Positions 1 to 5,250 of a stretch of DNA of 13,804 nucleotides are shown here, one piece after another (position 1 is the stretch's first letter; each line of letters opens with the position of its first letter). Made by a program: the position numbers and the translations under genes. The notes under the pieces are model-generated. The model was not told the origin of the DNA. It saw nothing but the letters and a program-made list of their open reading frames with translations, and did not search any database. Source of the stretch: Spyradocola sp050942925 (GTDB lineage Bacteria > Bacillota > Clostridia > Christensenellales > UBA1750); contig JBMNOF010000049.1 in assembly GCA_050942925.1 (NCBI GenBank), positions 1 to 13,804 of the forward strand, given 5' to 3'.

Positions 1-2
1 TG

Positions 3-440
3 GAGGAGGAGACGCGCCTGATGTACGTGGCCGTCACCCGCGCGCGGGAGCGCTTCACCGCCCCGGCTGCGGAGCGGGCCTTTGGGGAGGCGCGGCCGGA
101 GTCCAGGTTTCTGTCGCGGCTGCTGGACGAGCGCCCGGCGGCGGCCTCCAAGCCCCGCGCGCGCTCGGGGCGGACGGAGGCGGCACCGGAGCGCCCCCGC
201 CGCAGCGCCGCGCTTGTGCAGGCGCTCTTCCGGGCGCGGCCGTTTCCCCGGCATGCCCCGGAGGAGGTGCGGAGCCCGGAGGAGATCCGCCCGGGGATGC
301 GCGTTTTGCACCTCGTGTTCGGGGAGGGGGAGGTCGTGTCCCTCGGGCCGCGGACCCAGATGCGCGTCCGCTTCGGGGAGCAGGAGCGCACGCTGGACGC
401 GGGGGTCTGCGCCCGGGGCGGGCTGCTGTGGAAGCTCTAA
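3..440 (+). CDS. pcrA: ATP-dependent DNA helicase PcrA/UvrD, C-terminal part (5' end outside window)
   Basis: This is the last 145 codons of an SF1 superfamily 3'-5' DNA helicase that acts in repair and replication. The frame is already open at the window edge. It begins with the residues EEETRLMYVAVTRARERF, which is helicase motif VI (the VAxTRAxE arginine-finger region) of UvrD/PcrA. A low-complexity Arg/Ala/Pro-rich linker follows. The last ~50 residues (GMRVLHLVFGEGEVVSL and onward) fit the small Tudor-like C-terminal domain of PcrA that contacts RNA polymerase in Bacillus. The N-terminal ATPase motifs are outside the window, so activity cannot be judged. UvrD/PcrA family membership is secure. 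The choice of PcrA over another UvrD-like paralogue rests on the C-terminal domain and the Firmicutes context. Confidence 0.88.
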   Translation, partial: EEETRLMYVAVTRARERFTAPAAERAFGEARPESRFLSRLLDERPAAASKPRARSGRTEAAPERPRRSAALVQALFRARPFPRHAPEEVRSPEEIRPGMRVLHLVFGEGEVVSLGPRTQMRVRFGEQERTLDAGVCARGGLLWKL

Positions 441-451
441 AGGGCGCGGGG

Positions 452-480
452 TTGACGGACGCCGCCGTCCGCCCTACAAT
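452..480 (+). promoter_or_regulatory. Sigma-A promoter of deoD-cdd, with a dyad in the spacer
   Basis: A -35 box TTGACG (452-457) and a -10 box TACAAT (475-480) are separated by exactly 17 bases, just after the pcrA stop and 35 bases before the deoD start. The spacer carries an inverted repeat, CGGACG (456-461) and CGTCCG (466-471) with a four-base loop, which could be a repressor site or chance in GC-rich DNA. Boxes and spacing are seen directly; function is inferred. Confidence 0.75.
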
Positions 481-515
481 GGAGGCAGGAGAATCGGAAA
501 AGGAGGGGATATAGA

Positions 516-1226
516 ATGTCCAACATCCCAACGCCCCACATCACCGCCAAGGCGGGCGACTTCGCGCGGACGGTGCTCATGCCCGGAGACCCCCTGCGCG
601 CGCGCTTTATCGCGCAGAACTACCTGGAAAACGCGGTCCTGGTCAACGACGTGCGCGGGGTACAGGGCTACACGGGCCTGTACAAGGGCAAGCGCGTTTC
701 CGTCATGGCCAGCGGCATGGGCATGCCGTCCATGGGCATCTACAGCCATGAGCTGTTCCAGTTCTACGGCGTGGAGGCGATTGTGCGCATCGGGTCGGCG
801 GGCATGCTCCGCCCGGACCTCCGGCTGCGGGACATCGTGGCGGGCATGAGCTGCTACACGAACTCCAACTTCGGCGCGCAGTTCGGGTTTGCGGGGAGCC
901 TGGCGCCCTGTTGCTCGTTCGAGCTTCTGCAGGCGGCGGCGCGGGAGGCCGGGCGCGTGGGCGCCCGACTCGTGCCCGGGGCGCTCTTTTCCTCGGACAC
1001 GTTCTACGACGAGAGCAACCCCAATGCCGCGCTGCAAAAGCTCGGCGTGCTGGCGGTGGAGATGGAGGCCGCGGCCCTCTACCTCAACGCGGCGCGCGCA
1101 GGCAAGCAGGCGCTGGCCCTGTGCACGATCTCGGACAACCCCTTTACGGGCGAGGGCCTCTCGGCCCAGGAGCGGCAGGAGAGCTTCCACCAGATGATGG
1201 AGATCGCCCTGGAGATCGCCCCGTGA
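516..1226 (+). CDS. deoD: Purine-nucleoside phosphorylase, DeoD type
   Basis: This cytoplasmic enzyme splits purine (deoxy)ribonucleosides with phosphate to give the free base and (deoxy)ribose-1-phosphate, in purine salvage. The 236-residue length matches the hexameric DeoD family. Visible family marks are the phosphate-binding MPGDPLRA segment near residues 22-29, RIGSAG near 91-96, the ribose-binding VEMEAAALY from residue 181, and SDNPFTGE with the catalytic-type Asp207 after Ser206. An AAAGGAGGGG ribosome site lies 8-10 bases before the ATG, which fixes the start. The stop overlaps the start of the cytidine deaminase gene, so the two are translationally coupled. A sigma-A promoter lies directly upstream. 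The DeoD type is preferred over the trimeric PunA type because of its length and the GDPLRA and SDN motifs. Confidence 0.96.
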   Translation: MSNIPTPHITAKAGDFARTVLMPGDPLRARFIAQNYLENAVLVNDVRGVQGYTGLYKGKRVSVMASGMGMPSMGIYSHELFQFYGVEAIVRIGSAGMLRPDLRLRDIVAGMSCYTNSNFGAQFGFAGSLAPCCSFELLQAAAREAGRVGARLVPGALFSSDTFYDESNPNAALQKLGVLAVEMEAAALYLNAARAGKQALALCTISDNPFTGEGLSAQERQESFHQMMEIALEIAP

Positions 1227-1639
1227 GCGGTGCGGAGCTCCTGGAGCGGGCCCGCCAGGCGCGGGAGAACGCCTACGCGCCCTACTCCGGGTTTGCCGTG
1301 GGCGCGGCGCTGCTGGGCGCGGACGGGCGCGTCTACGCCGGCTGCAACGTGGAGAACGCGTCCTATTCCGTGACCTGCTGCGCGGAGCGGGCTGCGCTGT
1401 TCGCCGCCGTGGCCCAGGGCGCGCGGGCGTTTGCCGCCATCGCCATCGCGGGTGGGCCCGCCGGGCAGGCCGCCGACGAGCCCTGCCCGCCCTGCGGCGT
1501 CTGCCGCCAGGCGCTCGCCGAGTTCTGCGACCCGGAGGCCCTGCGGGTATACCTGGCCGCGCCGGGCGGCGGCGTGGAGGAGACGACGCTGGCAGCGCTG
1601 CTGCCCCGCGCCTTTGCAAAGGGCAACCTGGACGCCTGA
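1223..1639 (+). CDS. cdd: Cytidine deaminase
   Basis: This enzyme deaminates cytidine and deoxycytidine to uridine and deoxyuridine in pyrimidine salvage. The product is 138 residues, typical of the short tetrameric zinc enzyme. It shows CNVENAS (41-47, substrate binding), CAE (Cys53 zinc ligand, Glu55 proton shuttle) and PCGVCRQ (Cys91 and Cys94 zinc ligands). The start is a GTG whose last two bases form part of the deoD stop codon (overlap GTGA at 1223-1226). An upstream extension of the frame inside deoD is a shadow, because the family begins right at this GTG. It shares the deoD promoter and is followed by a strong hairpin terminator. All catalytic residues are present. Confidence 0.96.
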   Translation: MSGAELLERARQARENAYAPYSGFAVGAALLGADGRVYAGCNVENASYSVTCCAERAALFAAVAQGARAFAAIAIAGGPAGQAADEPCPPCGVCRQALAEFCDPEALRVYLAAPGGGVEETTLAALLPRAFAKGNLDA

Positions 1640-1649
1640 GAACACAGAA

Positions 1650-1699
1650 GCGCCGCGCGCCCTTCCCTTTTTGGGGGAGGACGCGCGGCGCGTTTTTTT
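1650..1699 (+). terminator. Intrinsic terminator after cdd
   Basis: A 10-base GC-only stem, 1650-1659 pairing with 1682-1691, encloses a loop with partial extra pairing (CCTTCCC against GGGGGAGG) and is followed by seven T residues at 1693-1699. It ends the deoD-cdd operon. The convergent minus-strand operon ends at 1721. The same hairpin may slow leftward transcription, but its minus-strand T tract is poor. Confidence 0.85.
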
Positions 1700-1720
1700 G
1701 TGTTGCGTGCGGCAGGGGGA

Positions 1721-2020
1721 TCAGCGCTTGCGGGGGTCGGGCTCGCGGGCCTCATCCGGGCGCTTGGGCGATTCGGGAACGGCGAAGGCTCCCGGCGCGC
1801 CAAAGGGCGAGCCGCCCATCGCCGGGCCGCGGCCGCCGCCCGGGCTCACGCCGAGGAAGTTGCCGTTGCCCAGGGCGTCGCGCGGGGGCTTCTTCTTGCC
1901 GCGGTTGCGGATGGCGGAGACGACGCTCCAGGTCACCACGCCCAGAAAGAGCAGCGCCACACCGGCGTACACGAGCACAACGGGCCACTGCAGCGAGTGG
2001 GAGCCGAAGGAATTGTACAT
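1721..2020 (-). CDS. Small single-pass membrane protein, tandem family copy 5
   Basis: I do not recognise this 99-residue protein. It has a short N-terminus, one transmembrane segment at about residues 13-34, then the basic juxtamembrane motif VSAIRNRGKKKP (34-45), which predicts a cytoplasmic C-terminus by the positive-inside rule. The rest is a Gly/Pro-rich, probably disordered tail containing GNGNFLG and GGGRGP, ending in EPDPRKR. The same plan is repeated in four genes upstream on the same strand. A GGAAAGGAGGCCTT ribosome site precedes the ATG. It is the last gene of the five-gene operon and is closest to copy 4 (2792-3097) in tail sequence (GNGNFLG, PGGGRGPA). Coding status is supported by the ribosome site and the conserved protein pattern across five copies; function is unknown. 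Confidence 0.85.
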   Translation of the reverse strand: MYNSFGSHSLQWPVVLVYAGVALLFLGVVTWSVVSAIRNRGKKKPPRDALGNGNFLGVSPGGGRGPAMGGSPFGAPGAFAVPESPKRPDEAREPDPRKR

Positions 2021-2146
2021 GCGAAGGCCTCCTTTCCGAGAGGGTCAGCGCTTGCGCGGGTCCTCGGGGGGCGAATCGTCCCCGTAGGGACCGTAGGGGG
2101 ACTTGCGGCCGAAGAGGGCGAACGCGCCGGGGCTGGAGCCGGGCGG
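2021..2146. repeat. Near-identical direct repeat, copy A
   Basis: This 126-base block recurs 360 bases further on (2381-2506) with only five differences by eye (at 2023, 2039 and 2073-2075). It spans an intergenic ribosome site and the 3' end of a small membrane protein gene, including the terminal DPRKR codons. It indicates recent tandem duplication or gene conversion. Confidence 0.9.
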
Positions 2147-2380
2147 GCCGCCCTGACCGGGGCCGCGTCCGGAGTAACCGGCCATGCCGCCGAGGTTGCC
2201 GTGGCCGAGGCGCTCGGGCTTGGGCTTGCCGCGGTTGCGGATGGCGGAGACGATGTAGATCGTGAGCGAGGCGACCAGCAGCACGGCAAAGACCACGAGG
2301 AAGGCGGTCATTCCCGCGCTCGGGTGCGGGAGCAGCTCATTGGGGGAGCGAAGGGGAAGAAGAAGGACGGAAGATGCCAT
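2045..2380 (-). CDS. Small single-pass membrane protein, tandem family copy 3
   Basis: This 111-residue protein belongs to the same unrecognised family as its neighbours. The N-terminus carries PNELLPHP (13-20), also seen as PSELLPHP in the next gene upstream. One transmembrane helix spans about residues 25-46, followed by the shared motif VSAIRNRGKPKPERLG, a Gly/Pro-rich tail with GRGPGQGG, then AFALFGRKSPYGPYGDD and the terminal PPEDPRKR. The ATG at 2380 has a GGAAAGGAGGCC ribosome site at ideal distance. It is the closest paralogue of the gene at 2405-2752, and their 3' ends are nearly identical at DNA level. Gaps to its neighbours are 24 bases on each side, consistent with one transcript. 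No enzymatic motif is visible. Confidence 0.85.
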   Translation of the reverse strand: MASSVLLLPLRSPNELLPHPSAGMTAFLVVFAVLLVASLTIYIVSAIRNRGKPKPERLGHGNLGGMAGYSGRGPGQGGPPGSSPGAFALFGRKSPYGPYGDDSPPEDPRKR

Positions 2381-2506
2381 GCAAAGGCCTCCTTTCCGGG
2401 AGGGTCAGCGCTTGCGCGGGTCCTCGGGGGGCTGGTCGTCCCCGTAGGGACCGTAGGGGGACTTGCGGCCGAAGAGGGCGAACGCGCCGGGGCTGGAGCC
2501 GGGCGG
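2381..2506. repeat. Near-identical direct repeat, copy B
   Basis: This is the partner of the block at 2021-2146 at an exact 360-base offset, about 96% identical by eye. It covers the ribosome site for copy 3 of the small membrane protein family and the 3' end of copy 2. After 2506 the copies diverge by a short in-frame insertion in the Gly/Pro-rich tail. Confidence 0.9.
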
Positions 2507-2752
2507 CGTGGCGGAACCGGCGGGATTCCCCTGACCGGGGCCGCGGCCCGAACCGGCCAAGCCGCCGAAGTTGCCGTAGGAGAGGCGCTCGGGCTTGGGC
2601 TTGCCGCGGCTGCGGATGGCGGAGACGATGTAGATCGTGAGCGAGACGACCAGCAGCACGCCCGCGCCGGCGATCCAGAGCAGGATCTCCCAGTCGGGGT
2701 GCGGGAGCAGCTCGCTCGGCCGGGCGGGAGCGAGAAGGACAGGGAAGAACAC
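2405..2752 (-). CDS. Small single-pass membrane protein, tandem family copy 2
   Basis: This 115-residue member of the unrecognised family starts at a GTG, chosen because GAAAGGAGG lies eight bases upstream, in the same position as in the sister genes. It has PSELLPHP (12-19), a transmembrane helix at about 23-45, the juxtamembrane motif VSAIRSRGKPKPERL (one Asn-to-Ser change), a Gly/Pro/Ser tail with GRGPGQG, AFALFGRKSPYGPYGDD, and the terminal PPEDPRKR. The tail is a few residues longer than in copy 3 (an NPAGSATP-type insertion). It sits 39 bases downstream of copy 4 and 24 bases upstream of copy 3. A membrane-anchored, cytoplasm-facing disordered tail is inferred; no function can be named. 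Confidence 0.85.
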   Translation of the reverse strand: MFFPVLLAPARPSELLPHPDWEILLWIAGAGVLLVVSLTIYIVSAIRSRGKPKPERLSYGNFGGLAGSGRGPGQGNPAGSATPPGSSPGAFALFGRKSPYGPYGDDQPPEDPRKR

Positions 2753-2791
2753 GGCAAAGGCCTCCTTTCGGCGGGGATGGCGTGCCGGGCC

Positions 2792-3097
2792 TCAGCGGCG
2801 CCGGGGGTCGGGTTCGTGGTCGGCGTCGGGGCGCTTGGGCTTGGGCGGCAGGGCGAAGGCGGCGGGCGCGCCGCCCGCGGGGCCTCCGGCGGCCGGGCCG
2901 CGGCCGCCGCCCGGGTTTGCGCCGAGGAAGTTGCCGTTGCCGAGGCGGTCGGGCTTGGGCTTGCCGCGGTTGCGAAGGGCCGAGACGAGGTAGAAGGCGA
3001 GCGACCCGACGAGGAGCAGTCCGAGGGCGAGGAGCAGGAGCGCGACGGGCCAGTCCATGGGACGGCCGTAGGGGAGCGCGAGGAACAGGGGCCGCAT
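2792..3097 (-). CDS. Small single-pass membrane protein, tandem family copy 4
   Basis: This 101-residue family member opens with RPLFLALP and has a Leu-rich transmembrane helix at about residues 17-38, then VSALRNRGKPKPDRLGNGNFLG. The Gly/Ala/Pro-rich tail has GGGRGP, and the protein ends in EPDPRRR. The ATG at 3097 was chosen over a much longer upstream opening of the frame because AAGGAGGGA lies seven bases before it and the family pattern begins there. The C-terminal tail resembles copy 5 more than its direct neighbour, so the array contains two subtypes (GNGNFLG-type and PYGPYGDD-type). It lies 41 bases downstream of the first gene of the operon. Function is unknown. Confidence 0.83.
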   Translation of the reverse strand: MRPLFLALPYGRPMDWPVALLLLALGLLLVGSLAFYLVSALRNRGKPKPDRLGNGNFLGANPGGGRGPAAGGPAGGAPAAFALPPKPKRPDADHEPDPRRR

Positions 3098-3138
3098 GGA
3101 AAATCCCTCCTTAATTAATTGGAAAGCGGCGCGCGGCC

Positions 3139-3429
3139 TCAGCGGCGGCGGGGGTCGGGTTCCAGCTCGGTGGGGGCGTTGACGTCGCGGCGGCCGGGCA
3201 GGGCGGAGACGCCGGGGGTCGGGTCGCCGAGCGTCAGGGGCCCGCCGAGCCAGCCGTCCAGGAGCGAGTCGCCCAGGTGGAGCGTGCCGCGGCGGCGGAC
3301 CGGGGGCTTGCCGCGATCGCGCCAGGCCTGCCAGGCGTAGAGGCCGCCAAGGATTGCTAGAGCCGCCCCCACCAGCAGAAAGGCGATTGCGGCGTTGGAG
3401 ATGCGGGCGAGAAACAGGGGGGACGTCAT
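3139..3429 (-). CDS. Small single-pass membrane protein, tandem family copy 1 (first gene, most divergent)
   Basis: This 96-residue protein is the promoter-proximal and most divergent family member. It starts with TSPLFLA, has a transmembrane helix at about residues 13-33, then a basic AWRDRGKPPVRRRG segment in place of AIRNRGKPKP. A less Gly-rich tail follows, and the family C-terminus ELEPDPRRR is kept. The ATG at 3429 has a GGAGAGGAGG site 7-10 bases upstream. The open frame continues to 3615, but that part crosses the promoter region and is not expected to be translated. The operon promoter is at 3491-3520. Family membership rests on the shared layout, the RGK juxtamembrane motif and the DPRRR end. 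Confidence 0.8.
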   Translation of the reverse strand: MTSPLFLARISNAAIAFLLVGAALAILGGLYAWQAWRDRGKPPVRRRGTLHLGDSLLDGWLGGPLTLGDPTPGVSALPGRRDVNAPTELEPDPRRR

Positions 3430-3490
3430 CGGGAATCCTCCTCTCCAAAGGGAATTCAAGCGGTCGTGCAGTTTCTTCTTCGTTAAAGAG

Positions 3491-3520
3491 AGTATAACAC
3501 AAAACCGGCCCATTTGTCGC
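3491..3520 (-). promoter_or_regulatory. Promoter of the small membrane protein operon
   Basis: On the minus strand a -10 box TATACT (3491-3496) sits 18 bases from a GCGACA -35-like box (3515-3520). It lies about 60 bases upstream of the first array gene, in an AT-rich island unlike the surrounding GC-rich DNA. The -10 is good and the -35 moderate. Confidence 0.6.
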
Positions 3521-3538
3521 GCTTTTGTGTTGCAACAC
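3496..3538. promoter_or_regulatory. Putative operator: 9-base inverted repeat plus 12-base palindrome between divergent promoters
   Basis: AACACAAAA (3496-3504) and TTTTGTGTT (3523-3531) form a perfect 9-base inverted repeat. The right arm runs into the perfect palindrome GTGTTGCAACAC (3527-3538), giving three AACAC-type half-sites. The left arm touches the -10 box of the leftward promoter, and the palindrome covers the -35 box of the rightward promoter. A dimeric regulator bound here could control both directions. The sequence is seen directly; the binding is inferred and no regulator is identified. Confidence 0.5.
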
Positions 3539-3558
3539 CGCGTTTCTTGGGTTAAAAT
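3530..3558 (+). promoter_or_regulatory. Promoter of the panT-coaX-ecf operon
   Basis: A -35 box TTGCAA (3530-3535) and a -10 box TAAAAT (3553-3558) are exactly 17 bases apart. Transcription would start near 3565, giving a leader of about 125 bases before the S component gene. The leader contains a small hairpin (3576-3593), a T7 run (3606-3612) and a strong GC hairpin (3621-3628 with 3634-3641). I recognise no known riboswitch in it. Confidence 0.65.
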
Positions 3559-3689
3559 ATACATGCGCTCCACGGCGACCCTGCGGGGAGTCGATGCGGG
3601 CCGGATTTTTTTCATGCGCCCCGCCGCGCGCTTCGCGGCGGATTGTCGTCAGGTATCCCCAAACTGGAACTTGAACGGAGGAAAATTGA

Positions 3690-4376
3690 ATGAAAACCAT
3701 GCGCAAGACGCGCGAGAAGACGCGCAAGCTGGTCGTGGCAGGCATGCTCTCGGCCGTGACCATGGTGCTGGGGCTCACGCCCCTGGGCATCATCCCCATC
3801 GGACCGCTCAACGCGACGATCCTACACGTGCCGGTCATCATCGGCGCGGTGCTGGAAGGGCCGGTCGTGGGCTTCATCATCGGGTTGATCTTCGGACTGT
3901 TCAGCCTCTACCGCGCGGCGGTGGGCGGGTCCGTGCTCTCGCCGCTGTTCCTCAACCCGCTGGTCACGATCCTGCCCCGCGTGCTCATCGGGCCGGTCGC
4001 CTATTTCGTCTTCCGCGGATTTACGCATCTTACGAAAAAGCGCGCGCTCTCGGTGGGCGTCGCGGCCGTCGCCGGCACGCTGACCAACACCATCGGGGTG
4101 ATGGGCTTGATTTTTATACTCTATGCGCAGCAGTACGCCGACTTGATGGGCCTGAGCCGCGAGGGCGTGGGCCTTGCCATCCTCTCGGCCTCGGCCGTCA
4201 ACGGCGTCCCCGAGTGCATTCTGGCCGCCATCGTCTCCATCGCCGTGGTGGTGGCCGTTTGGAAGCTCACCGGCGGGCCCCGCACGGGTCAACCGCACAG
4301 CGGCGAACCGCACAGCGGCGAACCGCACAGCGGCACCCCCGACAGCGGCGAACCCCACAGCGGCCAACCGCGCTGA
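3690..4376 (+). CDS. panT: ECF transporter S component, probably pantothenate-specific (PanT-like)
   Basis: This 228-residue integral membrane protein is the substrate-binding subunit of an energy-coupling-factor vitamin importer. It is strongly hydrophobic, with about six membrane segments between residues 13 and 195. It carries the S-component pattern LGLTPLGIIPIGPLNATILH followed by VPVIIGAVLEGPVVGFIIG. The ATG has a GGAGG site eight bases upstream. The pantothenate assignment is inferred: the next gene is pantothenate kinase, and the LTPLG...HVPVIIGA pattern agrees with what I recall of PanT. Substrate cannot be proved from sequence alone. The ATPases and transmembrane partner are encoded downstream in the same operon. 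After the last helix a hydrophilic tail holds a five-residue repeat (HSGEP-like, residues 198-227) that is not part of the usual S-component fold. Confidence 0.8.
   Translation: MKTMRKTREKTRKLVVAGMLSAVTMVLGLTPLGIIPIGPLNATILHVPVIIGAVLEGPVVGFIIGLIFGLFSLYRAAVGGSVLSPLFLNPLVTILPRVLIGPVAYFVFRGFTHLTKKRALSVGVAAVAGTLTNTIGVMGLIFILYAQQYADLMGLSREGVGLAILSASAVNGVPECILAAIVSIAVVVAVWKLTGGPRTGQPHSGEPHSGEPHSGTPDSGEPHSGQPR
4281..4370 (+). repeat. 15-base in-frame tandem repeat (about six units) encoding HSGEP
   Basis: The unit CACAGCGGCGAACCG occurs exactly at 4296-4310 and 4311-4325, and as variants at 4326-4340, 4341-4355 and 4356-4370, with a degenerate unit at 4281-4295. Each unit adds five residues (RTGQP, HSGEP, HSGEP, HSGTP, DSGEP, HSGQP) to the C-terminus of the S component. 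Unit number could vary by replication slippage without breaking the frame. Confidence 0.9.
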
Positions 4377-4431
4377 GGCTGTGCCGCAGGCGGCCGGAAG
4401 CCGCCAACCCCAGGGTAAGGAGGATTCCGAC

Positions 4432-5205
4432 ATGATACTGACGCTGGACATCGGCAACACGAACATCAAGTGCGCCCTTTACGAGGACGAGGAACTGAAG
4501 AAGGCCTGGCGCATGTCCACGGACCGGCACAAGACGCACGACGAATACGGCGTGCTGCTGAGCATGTTCCTGGCCAACGCGGGCTATGACAAGCGAGACG
4601 TCGAGGGCGTGATTCTGTCATCGGTCGTGCCGACGATCAACTACACCATCGAGCACATGATCGACGACTACATCGGCCGAACGCCCATCCAGGTCGTGCC
4701 CGGCATCCGCACCGGCATCAACATCCGCTACGACAACCCGCAGGCGCTGGGCGCGGACCGCATCTGCAACGCGGTGGCGGCGCAGCGCTACTACGGCGGG
4801 CCCTGCATCTTCATCGACTTTGGCACGGCCACGACCTTCGGGGTGATCTCGAAGAAGGGCGAGTTCCTGGGCGGCGCGATCTGCCCGGGGCTCAAGCTCT
4901 CCTCGGAGGCGCTGACCGAGCGCGCGGCCCAGCTGCCCAAGGTCGAGCTCATCAAGCCCGAAACCGTCATCACCCGCAACACCATCTCCAACATGCAGGC
5001 GGGCATTGTCTACGGGTACGTGGGGCAGGTGGACTACATCGTGCGCAAGATGAAGAGCGAGATCGGCGGCACGGACCACATCCGCGTCATCGCGACCGGG
5101 GGCCTGTCCCGCATGATCGCCTCGGAGACGTCGACCATCGACATCATCGACGGCCTGCTCACGCTCAAGGGCCTGCGCCTGCTCTACGAGCGCAACGCGC
5201 GCTAG
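4432..5205 (+). CDS. coaX: Type III pantothenate kinase
   Basis: This enzyme phosphorylates pantothenate to 4'-phosphopantothenate, the first committed step of coenzyme A synthesis. The 257-residue length fits CoaX, an ASKHA-fold enzyme. The N-terminal DIGNTNIK (6-13) is the phosphate-binding loop, the GADR motif (107-110) supplies the catalytic-type Asp109, and DFGTATTF (129-136) gives the metal/K+ site. GGAICPG and a late ATGGLS segment complete the ASKHA pattern. The ATG at 4432 follows TAAGGAGG at ideal spacing; the frame opens further upstream, but that stretch lies inside the S-component repeat tail and is rejected. Being 55 bases downstream of the S component suggests uptake and trapping of pantothenate are co-expressed. 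CoaX is not inhibited by CoA in characterised members. Confidence 0.96.
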   Translation: MILTLDIGNTNIKCALYEDEELKKAWRMSTDRHKTHDEYGVLLSMFLANAGYDKRDVEGVILSSVVPTINYTIEHMIDDYIGRTPIQVVPGIRTGINIRYDNPQALGADRICNAVAAQRYYGGPCIFIDFGTATTFGVISKKGEFLGGAICPGLKLSSEALTERAAQLPKVELIKPETVITRNTISNMQAGIVYGYVGQVDYIVRKMKSEIGGTDHIRVIATGGLSRMIASETSTIDIIDGLLTLKGLRLLYERNAR

Positions 5206-5250
5206 GCGGGCCAGGGCTTTCCCTATAACCGACGAGAAAGGCGGCGCAAC

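Noticed and set aside
1700..3118. A 472-codon open frame on the plus strand opposite the membrane-protein array, with internal repeats
   Set aside because: It lacks a ribosome site and any recognisable domain. Its repeats are simply the antisense of the five paralogous genes, which have ribosome sites and a coherent protein pattern. Long antisense frames are common at this GC content.
3139..3615. Upstream start for the first array gene at 3615
   Set aside because: It would place the promoter and operator inside the coding sequence, and the good ribosome site is at the 3429 ATG.
3621..3641. Strong GC hairpin as a terminator or attenuator before the S component
   Set aside because: No T run follows it, and the nearby T7 run precedes the hairpin, so it is not an intrinsic terminator on this strand.
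2792..3880. A 362-codon minus-strand frame running through the intergenic region into the panT gene
   Set aside because: Only its last 101 codons match the family and are preceded by a ribosome site. The upstream part crosses another array gene and the divergent promoters.
4281..4370. Possible CRISPR-like array
   Set aside because: The 15-base units are contiguous with no spacers and keep the reading frame of the S component; it is a coding minisatellite.
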